Origin: Paenibacillus_AM sp052180255
GTDB lineage: Bacteria; Bacillota; Bacilli; Paenibacillales; NBRC-103111
Assembly (NCBI RefSeq): GCF_052180255.1
Contig: NZ_CP197466.1
Coordinates: 2,418,001 to 2,482,000 of the forward strand
Direction: 5' to 3'
Length of the DNA: 64,000 nucleotides
Shown: one piece after another, positions 1 through 8,837 of the stretch
How the letters are laid out: each line of letters opens with the position of its first letter
How positions within the stretch are numbered: the stretch's first letter is position 1
Notes under the pieces: generated by a model
Database searches by the model: none
What the model was told of the DNA's origin: nothing
The model's input: only the letters and a program-made list of their open reading frames with translations
Made by a program: the position numbers and the translations under genes

Positions 1-326
1 AAGCAGAATAGTAATGGCGTAATTCCATGCTGACTACCTATTTCAATGACCACATTCGTTGTAAGAACATCTAACCAATAACCACCAATGACCTTCTTAT
101 CTATCCAATCATAAATTAGCGCCCCATTATACAAAATAACCGGATACTTCCAAGAAATTCGACTCACAACGCTGTCAGCGCTTATTGATCCTCTAGCTGT
201 CGCAAAAGTAATCACCGTATCCTGTTCTAACAAATCATTTATTACTCCAGTTGTAAAGTCAGATATAGATTGATCTGACCTCAGTAATGTTCCATCTAAA
301 TCGGTAACATATGCTTTTCTAGTCAT
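1..326 (-). CDS. HAD-family (Cof-type) phosphatase, partial
   Basis: The gene begins at 326 behind a GGGAGG ribosome site and runs off the left edge, so only about 108 N-terminal residues are visible. Residues 9-15 read DLDGTLL, the nucleophile loop of haloacid dehalogenase hydrolases, followed by FATARG and YNGALI, which are typical of Cof/IIB-type sugar-phosphate or flavin phosphatases. Mg2+-dependent phosphate-monoester hydrolysis in the cytoplasm is known for the family; the substrate cannot be told. It lies just downstream of the metallo-hydrolase gene with a gap of about 25 bases, so the two may be cotranscribed. Confidence 0.8.
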   Translation of the reverse strand, partial: MTRKAYVTDLDGTLLRSDQSISDFTTGVINDLLEQDTVITFATARGSISADSVVSRISWKYPVILYNGALIYDWIDKKVIGGYWLDVLTTNVVIEIGSQHGITPLLFC

Positions 327-350
327 TTCTGAAGTCCTCCCGCCCTTTGC

Positions 351-1319
351 TCAAACCATTTTTGCGACTTGATACTTTTTAAAAAGATGTCTTAAATTCC
401 ATTCAAACACATGAGAAAGCAACCATGAATCATAAGGTTCGAGATCACCCTGATCCAGCCAAAAATCGATCGATTGATCGCTATCTGCTGCCTTCTTCGC
501 ATAAATCTCAATGTCTTTGATGTAGTTCTTCATTTCAGTTATACTTTCAGACCCAGTTACAGGTCCATGACCGGGAATAACACAATTGACCTCTAGTTCA
601 TTCCCAATTTGATCTAAAATAGCAACCCATGATTCCGAATTGCCATGCAGCATAGCTGGATGAGATTTTCCAAGAACGAGATCACCAGCCACCAGAACTT
701 TGTCCTCAGGGATGTAAACAAAAGCATCACTCATCGTGTGTCCACCACCCCAAGTCATGACTTCCGCAGTCCGCTTTGATCCGTGGATTACAAAACGATC
801 TGTGAATGTCATGGATGCAAGTACGCGTCTTATTGTTGGTACCGAGACGTATAAATGTTCTTTATCTGAGATTTCATACGTGAGTGCTTGTCTTACACGT
901 TCATCTGTTTGAATTGCTTTTGAATGTGTTAGTGCTACAATTTGTTCGCGAATGGCAAGCTGCCATTTTTCATAGTCCAATGATTCCAATCCATTCAAAA
1001 AGTCTCTAGTACCTGCAGTCGATACAAAAGTGCTTCCCACAAAAGCCTGATTCCCATAGTGATGATCCCCATGAAAATGCGTATTTACCACATATTCTAC
1101 TTCACGACCTGTTAAATTTACAGCAGCTTGACGAAGTAACGACCCTGCTTCTGGCAGCATAAACGTATCGACCACTATAGTAATGTCGCCTAAGTCTAGG
1201 ATCGCTGCGTTTCCAAGTGCTCCTGAACCGGGTACAACAATCGCAGCCCATACTCCCTCTGCCACTTGTTCCAATGTAAAATAATGGTTGTCTTCCACTC
1301 TAATCCCTCCTAAATCCAT
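351..1319 (-). CDS. MBL-fold metallo-hydrolase
   Basis: This 322-residue protein carries the metallo-beta-lactamase zinc signature HFHGDH at residues 81-86. Further candidate ligands are His194 (GGGHT), Asp213 (AGDLV) and His251 (IPGHGP), so both zinc sites look complete. The overall pattern resembles SoxH/quinoprotein-relay-type MBL hydrolases; the substrate is unknown and there is no signal peptide. The start at 1319 overlaps the stop of the upstream gene by about ten bases, which suggests translational coupling. Confidence 0.8.
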   Translation of the reverse strand: MDLGGIRVEDNHYFTLEQVAEGVWAAIVVPGSGALGNAAILDLGDITIVVDTFMLPEAGSLLRQAAVNLTGREVEYVVNTHFHGDHHYGNQAFVGSTFVSTAGTRDFLNGLESLDYEKWQLAIREQIVALTHSKAIQTDERVRQALTYEISDKEHLYVSVPTIRRVLASMTFTDRFVIHGSKRTAEVMTWGGGHTMSDAFVYIPEDKVLVAGDLVLGKSHPAMLHGNSESWVAILDQIGNELEVNCVIPGHGPVTGSESITEMKNYIKDIEIYAKKAADSDQSIDFWLDQGDLEPYDSWLLSHVFEWNLRHLFKKYQVAKMV

Positions 1320-1771
1320 TTCATGAACTGACCGCGTGTAATTTCGATCGAATTATCTTTCGCCCATTGCTCCAATTGACGGAGCCCACTATCCTGATCC
1401 TTTTCAAATCTAAAAGCTAAACTCATCGGTACGATTAATTTTCTATTCGGTCTGATGCCAATGTTAGGCTTAGTTCCGTAGGTGATCATAATCGTTGAAA
1501 TATCGTCTGCTTTTATTTCCTTCCCACCAATTACAAAGCTCTGTCTAGTAAAAGTGATTTCTCTTGATTTACTTAGAAAGGTACGAATAAATGAAACAAT
1601 GATGACCACCGAGCACATAGCAATGATTCCAACCTTAATATTATGGCTCTCATTATTTAATGTTTCATTGAACAGTAAGCCATTCAGATTATAACCTGCA
1701 AAAATAGCCATTATGATGATCAAATAAACTCCTGACGGATTTCTTACTGTGAAAACAGGATCACTGCTCAT
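1310..1771 (-). CDS. Membrane protein, two TM segments
   Basis: A 153-residue protein of unknown family. Two hydrophobic segments lie near residues 13-33 and 46-66. They are followed by a mainly polar C-terminal domain with alternating beta-like stretches, reminiscent of small PH-like domains in Bacillota membrane proteins (a weak resemblance). It overlaps the MBL hydrolase gene downstream and follows the 1784 gene by 12 bases, so it sits in a compact operon-like run. Confidence 0.6.
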   Translation of the reverse strand: MSSDPVFTVRNPSGVYLIIIMAIFAGYNLNGLLFNETLNNESHNIKVGIIAMCSVVIIVSFIRTFLSKSREITFTRQSFVIGGKEIKADDISTIMITYGTKPNIGIRPNRKLIVPMSLAFRFEKDQDSGLRQLEQWAKDNSIEITRGQFMKWI

Positions 1772-1783
1772 CTCATCTGCTCC

Positions 1784-2230
1784 TTATTTTTTGAATTTAT
1801 TTATAAAAGTTGTGCCCACTGGTGACTTCTTTTTAACAAAAATAGCCTCATCCGACTTAAATTCTTTACGTGTAACAAATGAAAAATCCGCTTTATCTCT
1901 AGGTATTTCTGCATAGTTAGTTAATTGGTTTTCTTTTACAAAAATGATTAAGTTTATTGTGTCGCTGACTTGAATGGAACTTTCAATACGTTCTAATCCT
2001 TGTATGTTATTCAATGATTTCGGATCGCTATAGGGAGGTACAATGTATACTTGATCCCAGTCAAAATCCGTTAAGTTCTTTAGAGAAACTTCCTGTCCAA
2101 TTTTAATTTGATTAAGTAATAGCCCTAAGTTTTCTACGTTCATAGATTGGGAATTATTTTTACTATTAAAAAAACTATAAAGACCATACAAGCAACTGAA
2201 TATGAGAATCGTGATTATCGTCTTTTTCAA
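1784..2230 (-). CDS. Membrane-anchored hypothetical protein
   Basis: The 148-residue product starts with MKKTIITILIFSCLYGLYSF, an uncleaved anchor or signal peptide without a convincing lipobox. The rest looks extracytoplasmic and soluble. The pattern DWDQVYIVPPY resembles other exported proteins in this window (for example the 44508 gene) that carry a DW-x-x-VYI segment. No function is assigned. Confidence 0.6.
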   Translation of the reverse strand: MKKTIITILIFSCLYGLYSFFNSKNNSQSMNVENLGLLLNQIKIGQEVSLKNLTDFDWDQVYIVPPYSDPKSLNNIQGLERIESSIQVSDTINLIIFVKENQLTNYAEIPRDKADFSFVTRKEFKSDEAIFVKKKSPVGTTFINKFKK

Positions 2231-2272
2231 TGGGATGCCTACTCTCCTAGCGATAGATTTACAAGCACGAAA

Positions 2273-2890
2273 TTAATCACAAAACACATCTCTATTGGGG
2301 TCCTTCAGATAATTAAACATCATCTTAACTTGCTTTTCCGTATTCCGTTCAGTTGAGAGTGTCGGTAATTCATCTATCCCAAAAAATGCGACCTCGAGTG
2401 TCTCTACACCTTCTTGTGCTTGTCCAGCCACAATTTCACAAAGAATAAAAAATTTATAGACATGAAAAGGGGATGGTGGATGATCGTGGAACTTCGTATC
2501 ATAAACACCTAATAAGCGAATCACTTCTGCTTCGTATCCAGACTCTTCCCGGATTTCTTTGATTGCAACCTCCCTCGGAGACAGGCCAATATCTGCCCAA
2601 CCGCCCGGTAGTGACCATGCTCCATCCATTCGCTCTCGAACCAGTAAGATCTTGTTCTCTTTAAAAACTACACCTCGAACATCCACTTTCGGTGTTGCAT
2701 AACCTGTCTCACTTGCAAAAAGAGTTCTCAGTTGTTCTGTTTCAACATCAACATACTCTTGCATAATTTCAATACTTAACGTTCTTAACTGTTCGAATCT
2801 CTCCAGATCATACACATCTTTGGAATAAGCTAACCCAATTTGACTTATCGATTGAATCTGCTTTGCCCATTCTAACCACTTCAGCTTCAT
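2273..2890 (-). CDS. Nudix hydrolase with N-terminal Nudix-associated domain
   Basis: The start is placed at 2890 because a GAGGAGG ribosome site lies just upstream; a longer frame reaches 2950 but has no better site. The protein has 205 residues. About 65 N-terminal residues match the helical extension seen in YjhB-type ADP-ribose pyrophosphatases. The Nudix box spans residues 96-119, with the REIREESGY-type core reading KEIREESGY, so all catalytic glutamates are present. Hydrolysis of a nucleoside diphosphate-linked compound is expected; the exact substrate is unknown. Confidence 0.82.
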   Translation of the reverse strand: MKLKWLEWAKQIQSISQIGLAYSKDVYDLERFEQLRTLSIEIMQEYVDVETEQLRTLFASETGYATPKVDVRGVVFKENKILLVRERMDGAWSLPGGWADIGLSPREVAIKEIREESGYEAEVIRLLGVYDTKFHDHPPSPFHVYKFFILCEIVAGQAQEGVETLEVAFFGIDELPTLSTERNTEKQVKMMFNYLKDPNRDVFCD

Positions 2891-2991
2891 CTTGTTAGTT
2901 CCTCCTCTTTTACTACTTTCAGCTTTATTAAATAAAGACACCAAGTTCATAATCCTTGATGTCTGATAATCTTGTGTGTATTTTTATCTAA

Positions 2992-3486
2992 TCAACCATG
3001 ACCCCTCATTATCTCTAACACATGTAATCCATCGCTTTTCATCCCTTTATAGCCTCCGTGCTTATATCTCACTGGGATGATCGTACAGAAAAACTGGATT
3101 ATTGCATTCATCAATCCTCCGTAATAAATGATTCTTAATATTGGATCTGAAGCATAAAAAATTAATACAACATATATGATCGTCATCATAATTGAAGCTA
3201 AGGGCCCACCAAGAAAGATAGAAATATGTTTGTATTTATTAAAAGGCATCTTATCAGTATTAACGAATCCGGTCATTGGTAATGCTTTATTCCAATAAAT
3301 TGTAAGTCTCATCATCCTCAACTTGTATTTAGTTTTTTCAAACTCACCCATATAGATCGAAACCTCTTTATTGGTGAAGAGTAGTGCAAAATAAGCATGC
3401 CCAAGTTCATGTATAAGAATATGAATTGGGATTAGTAAGAAGCAGCAAACAAAAGCCAGAACATATTTTAATAATTCAATGTCCAT
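2992..3486 (-). CDS. M50-like membrane metalloprotease homologue
   Basis: The 164-residue integral membrane protein has a zinc-protease motif HELGH near residues 26-30 inside its first hydrophobic segment, then FLGGPLAS and further membrane helices. This is the layout of small site-2 protease-like (M50, SpoIVFB-type) proteins. A C-terminal Asp ligand of the classical NPDG type is not obvious, so proteolytic activity is inferred, not shown. No substrate gene is apparent next to it. Confidence 0.6.
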   Translation of the reverse strand: MDIELLKYVLAFVCCFLLIPIHILIHELGHAYFALLFTNKEVSIYMGEFEKTKYKLRMMRLTIYWNKALPMTGFVNTDKMPFNKYKHISIFLGGPLASIMMTIIYVVLIFYASDPILRIIYYGGLMNAIIQFFCTIIPVRYKHGGYKGMKSDGLHVLEIMRGHG

Positions 3487-3522
3487 TCTAAGTTTCAGTC
3501 CCTCTCTTTCTTACACTTTCCA

Positions 3523-3990
3523 TTACAGGAAAGATAGTTCCATCGGTTCCTTACAAAGCTTATACCCATTTCGTTCGTAAAATTCGGTACTCCATTCGCT
3601 CGGCCATACGATAATAAATTCGTACATTTGAAACTTTGCCCATTCCTCAATTTTCTGGAACATGTTGCTACCAATCCCCCGCCCTCGTTGCTCAGGAATC
3701 GTATAAACATTGGTCATATATACATAAGGGTTCGTAATTCTTCCCGGCCGAGGAACCTTTTGAACCAATTCGAGGTATACGTGTGATACAATTCGCCCAT
3801 CCACATCCGCAACCCAAACAAACCAGTTCTTGCTCTTTAATGCTGATGTCAAAAATTGTTTACACTCCGAATAAAACTCCTCGTATACTTCATCTTCTTC
3901 CTCTAACACAGTGCTAAATTCAAAAGTAAAATCCCATCTCATTTTTATGAGTTGATCGATATCGTTTTCATCTGCAAGACGAATTAACAT
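3523..3990 (-). CDS. GNAT N-acetyltransferase
   Basis: A 155-residue single-domain GNAT protein. The acetyl-CoA pyrophosphate-binding loop reads PEQRGRGIGSNMF, preceded by the MTNVYTIP strand, and the C-terminal FYERNGY motif ends the fold. Substrate unknown. It is one of a dense series of acetyltransferase genes on this strand. Confidence 0.83.
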   Translation of the reverse strand: MLIRLADENDIDQLIKMRWDFTFEFSTVLEEEDEVYEEFYSECKQFLTSALKSKNWFVWVADVDGRIVSHVYLELVQKVPRPGRITNPYVYMTNVYTIPEQRGRGIGSNMFQKIEEWAKFQMYEFIIVWPSEWSTEFYERNGYKLCKEPMELSFL

Positions 3991-4015
3991 GAGCTGCTCC
4001 TTTAGCCTTAAGACA

Positions 4016-4495
4016 TTAATTTATTTGTCCTTTGATCTTGTGATAATGCTTCTCTATAAACTCATCTATCATTTTCTGATGACTTTTAACTGTTCGTGCT
4101 GGAATCTCGCTTGGATAGAAGTACTTCATGTCCAGCGATTCTGACTCGTCTATCAATAGTTCCCCAGTAATTTCAGTTGTATAAAATGCCGTTGCGACAA
4201 CGTAGAACTCGTCACCATTCGCTGCCCTTACAAAATTGCCCGGACCTGAATAAATATTGATTAACTCTAACTTTCCAGCAGTTAAGTTCGTCTCTTCAAA
4301 TAATTCTCTTCGGGCTGTATCTTCTACCGATTCGCCTAGTTCCATCAAACCACCTGGTAACCCCCAAGAACCGTTCGGGTATTTCCTTTGTTGGAGTAAT
4401 AGTTTGCCTTCTTCATCTACCACGATAATGACTGCGCCTACAAGAATTAGAGGTCTATGACCCACGATTGCTCTTAACTCTTCAACGTAACCCAT
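4016..4495 (-). CDS. Nudix hydrolase
   Basis: A 159-residue Nudix protein with the Nudix box at residues 48-71 (GGLMELGESVEDTARRELFE, followed by ETN); all catalytic acidic residues are present. The N-terminal RPLILVGAVIIVVDEEGKLL segment is the usual first strand of small MutT-like enzymes. It could clean up modified or excess nucleotides; specificity is not predictable. Confidence 0.83.
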   Translation of the reverse strand: MGYVEELRAIVGHRPLILVGAVIIVVDEEGKLLLQQRKYPNGSWGLPGGLMELGESVEDTARRELFEETNLTAGKLELINIYSGPGNFVRAANGDEFYVVATAFYTTEITGELLIDESESLDMKYFYPSEIPARTVKSHQKMIDEFIEKHYHKIKGQIN

Positions 4496-4535
4496 CTCTC
4501 ACCCCATCAAAATGAATTTGGTTTCACGTATTTCA

Positions 4536-4991
4536 TCAATTCGAGTCTCCAATATAACAAGGCTTACTTATCTTATTCATTATCTGATTCACTAATCCTT
4601 TGGGATATATTCGGATCTCGTCTAACTTGTCTATATCAATCCACTCCATACCAACTTGGACCTCATCAAGATTAGTCGCTTTGAAAATACCCGCTTCATG
4701 ATCGATTTCACATTTAAAGTAAAATTCAACCTGATGCACATCATAATCCCACTCCGCATACTGATGATTTTTGCCAATGTATTCTCTGATAAATAGAATA
4801 TCTTCGGGCAGCACGCGATAGCCGATCTCCTCAACACATTCTCGTATGACGGTATTCTTTAATTCTTCACCCTTCTCTTGCCCACCGCCTGGGAACAGGT
4901 AGAAGTATCCCGCTTGATCCTCATTCTTTGTTAAGAGGATTTGATTATTTTCAATAATAATGGCTTTTGCTGAATTTCTAATGGGTTTCAT
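4536..4991 (-). CDS. Nudix hydrolase
   Basis: A 151-residue Nudix-fold protein, box at residues 35-58 (GGGQEKGEELKNTVIRECVE, then EIG), with catalytic glutamates intact. It is unlike the neighbouring Nudix gene outside the box, so it is not a tandem copy. A rho-independent terminator for the upstream gene cluster lies just before its start, so it probably heads its own transcript. Confidence 0.83.
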   Translation of the reverse strand: MKPIRNSAKAIIIENNQILLTKNEDQAGYFYLFPGGGQEKGEELKNTVIRECVEEIGYRVLPEDILFIREYIGKNHQYAEWDYDVHQVEFYFKCEIDHEAGIFKATNLDEVQVGMEWIDIDKLDEIRIYPKGLVNQIMNKISKPCYIGDSN

Positions 4992-5016
4992 CGCTAGCTC
5001 CTTGAAGATATTTATA

Positions 5017-5043
5017 GAAAAAGAGCCGCTTCTGGCCCTTCTT
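5017..5043 (-). terminator. Rho-independent terminator
   Basis: On the minus strand a seven-pair stem (AAGGGCC with GGCTCTT, one G-T pair) closes a six-base loop and is followed by a T run. It lies after the stop of the 5164 gene and would end the acetyltransferase transcript coming from the right. Confidence 0.65.
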
Positions 5044-5163
5044 TAAAATAATCCAAAAAAAGTGAATCTGAGAACTCATTTAGACCACCTTATCCTATGT
5101 AATAATAATTATACCTAATAATGTACTATGTTTTTCTCTTCTTGGAAATAATTAGTTTCCTTC

Positions 5164-5718
5164 TTATTCCATCTCCTCATTAATCAACACCATATGGATA
5201 TGGTCTTCCCATTTGCCATTAATCTTTAAATATTTTTTTGCAAGCCCCTCATGATAAAAGCCAAGCTTCTCAACCACTTTCAATGAAGCTGCATTCTTCG
5301 GCATAATGTTAGCTTCAATCCGATGTAATTGTAATTCATTAAATGCCACTTCGATCATCTGCTTGATCCCTTCGGTGATGTAGCCTTTATTACTCTCTTC
5401 TTGATCGATTCGATACCCCAAGTGGCACGAAAGGAATGCTCCCCTTACAATATTACTTAATGCAATAGATCCAATAATCTTGTCCGGTTCATCTCGTTTA
5501 TATATCCAAACTTTATATAAAAGTCCCCGCTCCATATTTAAGTTATCAGTAGTGATCGATTGCTGCTGCGCTTCAAGTGTGAAATACTCGGACGTTTTAA
5601 CGACCTCCCATTCCTTTAAGAACTCTTTATTTCTAATCACATAATCGAGCAATTGATCTGCTTCAGATACGTCGATGGATCTTAATATCAATCGTTCCGT
5701 TATTATTTCAATATTCAT
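5164..5718 (-). CDS. RimJ/RimL-type GNAT acetyltransferase
   Basis: 184 residues with the RimJ/RimL order: TERLILRSIDVSEADQLLDY at the start, IIGSIALSNI, then the CoA-binding segment EESNKGYITEGI and RIEANIMPKNAASLKVVEKL typical of ribosomal-protein alanine N-acetyltransferases and their resistance-type relatives. It is followed by a clear terminator. Substrate not known. Confidence 0.83.
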   Translation of the reverse strand: MNIEIITERLILRSIDVSEADQLLDYVIRNKEFLKEWEVVKTSEYFTLEAQQQSITTDNLNMERGLLYKVWIYKRDEPDKIIGSIALSNIVRGAFLSCHLGYRIDQEESNKGYITEGIKQMIEVAFNELQLHRIEANIMPKNAASLKVVEKLGFYHEGLAKKYLKINGKWEDHIHMVLINEEME

Positions 5719-5728
5719 GATGGACCTC

Positions 5729-6181
5729 CTATAATAAATCCAGCTTCATTCCTTCGTGACTTGAAGTAAAACCAAGCCGTTCATAGAATCGATGCGCCTC
5801 CGTACGCTTCTTATCCGTTGTTAATTGAATGAGTCCACAACCATATACTCGGGCAGACTCAATTGCATGTTTAAATAAAGCTTCCCCAATTCCTCTGCTT
5901 CGATATCGTTGATCTACTCGTACACCTTCTATTTGTGCCCGAGACATACCTAATCTTGCAAGACCAGGAATATACGTCAGCTGGAGACAACCAATCAGAT
6001 CTTCATTCTCTAATGCCACAATAACCGCATTCCCTTCTTGCTTTTCAATCGCGGAAAAAGCATCTATATATGCCTGCGGCAGTGGTTCAAGATATTGCTC
6101 CCGAGTTGCGCCCAATTCATCATCTGCCAATAAGCGTACAATTGCTGGAAGATCAGCTAATGCCGCATGCCTTAGAATCAT
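5729..6181 (-). CDS. GNAT N-acetyltransferase
   Basis: A 150-residue GNAT protein with a canonical CoA loop QRYRSRGIGEALF and C-terminal FYERLGFTSSHEGMK. It is ten bases from the next gene and three from the previous one, so probably cotranscribed. The sequence resembles general YhbS/PA4866-like acetyltransferases; substrate unknown. Confidence 0.83.
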   Translation of the reverse strand: MILRHAALADLPAIVRLLADDELGATREQYLEPLPQAYIDAFSAIEKQEGNAVIVALENEDLIGCLQLTYIPGLARLGMSRAQIEGVRVDQRYRSRGIGEALFKHAIESARVYGCGLIQLTTDKKRTEAHRFYERLGFTSSHEGMKLDLL

Positions 6182-6183
6182 AC

Positions 6184-6669
6184 CTACATCTCCTCATACT
6201 TCTTCAATTTTAAAAAATAATGATAATATTCCTGATCCTTCAAGTATCCATTTCGTTCATATAATCGCTGAGCTTGGAGATTATCTACCGCTGTAGACAA
6301 AGCTAAGCCCTTGGCATTGATATGTGTTGCATATCTCTTTGCTTTATCTAATAATAATTGACCAATACCTTGCTTGCGATATTCTTGACTAACGTACAAA
6401 TCGTTTAATAGAAGAGATCTCTCCATTGAAATTGAAGAAAATAAGGGATACAGCTGAGTAAACCCGATGATTTTCCCCTTAACCGTATCTTTAACTACAA
6501 ATACGATTGACTCTTGATGCTCAAATCGTTCAAATAAAAATTGACGTGTCTTTTCAACATTCGATTCTTGCTGATAAAACACACGATAATCATTAAAAAT
6601 CTCGGATAGTTCATTTAAATCTTCTATAGTGGATTGACGAACTTCATACTTGGAATTCATTGAAATCAT
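6184..6669 (-). CDS. GNAT N-acetyltransferase
   Basis: A 161-residue protein with CoA loop QEYRKQGIGQLLL, preceded by LLLNDLYV, and closing LYERNGYLKDQEYYHYFLKL. The start region may begin at the second methionine. It overlaps the 6666 gene by four bases (ATGA arrangement), indicating translational coupling. Confidence 0.82.
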   Translation of the reverse strand: MISMNSKYEVRQSTIEDLNELSEIFNDYRVFYQQESNVEKTRQFLFERFEHQESIVFVVKDTVKGKIIGFTQLYPLFSSISMERSLLLNDLYVSQEYRKQGIGQLLLDKAKRYATHINAKGLALSTAVDNLQAQRLYERNGYLKDQEYYHYFLKLKKYEEM

Positions 6670-7349
6670 CCTTTCTTACTCTTCTGATATTTAATTCTCA
6701 ACTTGTAAAGTAACCAGGTTCGAACAATCGATTCCTTATCATGATGAACGGACACTTTATCTATAAAATAAAAATCACGAGGATCCACTTCAATCTTAAT
6801 CATTGGTTTCACTGGGACTTTACTAATCCATTCGTCAAATTCAATTGCCCCATGACTTGTTTTGATAAAGGTATCTAGAGGTAAAAAATAAATCATTCCA
6901 GATGTCCATGGATTCTTTGGGGCTGTATACTGATCGATGGAATAAAAATGATATTTACCCCTACTTGATCTTGTACTGACACTACCATTTCTAAAATTCT
7001 TTGCTACTTTTTTTCTATCCAGTACTGCATAAAAGACCGGCCACAATCCATCTCTCGATGCAAATATCGCTTCTGTAAGCTCACCATTAAATAGCGTTTG
7101 CCTTCTAGGTTCAAATGCTTCGATGTCTTTCTTATTAGATCCATGTAAAATGACATTCTTCGTTGTACTTATATATTGAATAAACCTGCTTTTAGGGTAA
7201 TGACAACGATGGTCAATTAACCCATTTTGTGAAAAGGCATCATTAAACATACGTTCATATTCTAGGATCTCATCATTTGAAAATTTGAACTCTGGCGCTT
7301 TGTATAACAATAATCGAATCATAAAGGATGACAACAAATTCATTATCAT
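6666..7349 (-). CDS. Hypothetical protein with HGS motif
   Basis: A 227-residue cytoplasmic protein I do not recognise. It contains VILHGSNKKDIEAFEPRRQ followed by AIFASRDGLWPVFYAV, an HGS plus later aromatic strand arrangement that weakly recalls ADP-ribosyltransferase-like folds; this is only a suggestion. Basic residues dominate the C-terminus. It is coupled to the GNAT gene downstream and adjoins another GNAT gene upstream. Confidence 0.6.
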   Translation of the reverse strand: MIMNLLSSFMIRLLLYKAPEFKFSNDEILEYERMFNDAFSQNGLIDHRCHYPKSRFIQYISTTKNVILHGSNKKDIEAFEPRRQTLFNGELTEAIFASRDGLWPVFYAVLDRKKVAKNFRNGSVSTRSSRGKYHFYSIDQYTAPKNPWTSGMIYFLPLDTFIKTSHGAIEFDEWISKVPVKPMIKIEVDPRDFYFIDKVSVHHDKESIVRTWLLYKLRIKYQKSKKG

Positions 7350-7350
7350 A

Positions 7351-7815
7351 TCATGGTTTCACTATCTGATATTCATAAATTTTGGTTTCCTCATCACTTA
7401 TTGAATACCCAGTCCCCACGTATTCCCAGCCATTTTTCTCATAATAATCAGCTAGATCTGTACATAAATATAAACTTTTATAGCCCTTATCTTTTGCTTC
7501 CTTAATTGCATGATTCTGGAGTCGAGTTCCTAATCCGTTTTTTCTATATTCAGGACGAACATATAAACAGGCAAACCAAGGATGTAAATCTTGTCTACTA
7601 TTCAAATCAGACCGCAATAATGCATAAGAGCCAACGATATTTCCGTCCTCCAAAGCTATATAAAAACGAGGAATATCACTTTCGGTTTGACATGATTTTT
7701 CTATACAATCGCGATAGAAGTTATAATTCGAATCCGATCCCCAATTTTTCCAAAAATAAGAAACCGCATCCATTAGTAGTTCTGGCTTTTCCTTGAGTTC
7801 AATAATATTCATCAT
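7351..7815 (-). CDS. GNAT N-acetyltransferase
   Basis: A 154-residue protein with the motif ACLYVRPEYRKNGLGTRLQ and then LYLCTDLADYYEKNGWEYVG, the pattern of small GNATs that act on small molecules. It lies one base from the 6666 gene. Substrate unknown. Confidence 0.83.
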   Translation of the reverse strand: MMNIIELKEKPELLMDAVSYFWKNWGSDSNYNFYRDCIEKSCQTESDIPRFYIALEDGNIVGSYALLRSDLNSRQDLHPWFACLYVRPEYRKNGLGTRLQNHAIKEAKDKGYKSLYLCTDLADYYEKNGWEYVGTGYSISDEETKIYEYQIVKP

Positions 7816-7842
7816 GCGCTTATCTCCTGACTAAATTTCATG

Positions 7843-8304
7843 CTAGAAAACGTACTTCGCTATCATTTCACCACCGGACCACTCCATGATCCCCACTTCT
7901 GTAAATCCAACTTTTGCATATAATTTTTTTGCCTGTTCATTCTCTGGGGCATACCCGATAAAAAGAAGATCGCTGCGATCATTTCTTTTTCGAATATCAT
8001 CAATAACAAGTTCTAGAGCTCTCTGTCCGAACCCACGTCCTTGATAACGTTCATCAATCATAAATCGATATATCCAATAGTTACTATCATCTGAGTCCAA
8101 TCCATACATGGTAAAACCAATCATATTCTGATCCTCATAGATAGCTTTCGCTTCAAATCCATCTAGAAAATGTACCTCAGCAATGGAATACAGATTCGAA
8201 GCTATAAATTTTTCTTGTCCAGGTTTTAATTTTAATTTCAGACATTCTTTCCAATTACTTTTCTCTATCTCTTTTAAAATAATCATATAGTTCTCCTTCA
8301 TCAT
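7843..8304 (-). CDS. GNAT acetyltransferase, BltD/spermine-type
   Basis: 153 residues. The FMIDERYQGRGFGQRALELV stretch and the following IGYAPENEQAKKLYAKVGF resemble polyamine acetyltransferases of the BltD/PaiA group. The start overlaps the stop of the 8301 gene by four bases. Polyamine acetylation is inferred from similarity only. Confidence 0.78.
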   Translation of the reverse strand: MMKENYMIILKEIEKSNWKECLKLKLKPGQEKFIASNLYSIAEVHFLDGFEAKAIYEDQNMIGFTMYGLDSDDSNYWIYRFMIDERYQGRGFGQRALELVIDDIRKRNDRSDLLFIGYAPENEQAKKLYAKVGFTEVGIMEWSGGEMIAKYVF

Positions 8305-8837
8305 TCAGATTTTCCACTATTGCTCTTTAAAATCTCTTGTTTCATCACCTTTAACATCTCTTTCCGAATCATTCCACTAAAAAAACCTATGACAAACCAG
8401 TACATAGAAAAACGCCTTTTGGCTTTACTTGAGGTACAATGAATTCTAGTTGCTGTACTGATATTAATTTGTCCCTCATTGATTTTTGTAAGATTAAAAT
8501 TCCAGACCACCTTCACATAATCTAGTTCCTTGAAACCCACAAACTTTTCTGGAGTCATTTTCATAATGTTGCCCGTCAGCTTCCATGGTTGAGCAACAAG
8601 CCCAATCACAACTTCTGAATGATCTTCTTCTAATAAAATAAACCCTAAATGAAAGAAGCCTTTTAAGGATAACATTCGTCTTGGAAGACCACGCAAGAAA
8701 AACAATATCCGAATCCATTTGGATTTCCCATAATCAACATCATATAGAAAGGAGTGCAAAGGCTAGCTTGAAGTATGTACAACAATTTCATTCCTCTTGT
8801 CATAATCCCATTCAGCTAAGTAGTTATCAATTAGCAT
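8301..8837 (-). pseudogene. DUF2867/SRPBCC-like gene interrupted by an amber codon
   Basis: The visible open frame starts at a TTG at 8759 with no ribosome site. Reading upstream in the same frame gives a natural start ATG at 8835-8837 that overlaps the previous stop as TAATG, 24 sense codons (MLIDNYLAEWDYDKRNEIVV and four more), then TAG at 8763-8765, and then the rest of the protein. The C-terminal TRIHCTSSKAKRRFSMYWFV and MIRKEML pattern is typical of DUF2867-like proteins. One in-frame nonsense change therefore breaks an otherwise full gene; readthrough or sequencing error are alternatives. Confidence 0.6.
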
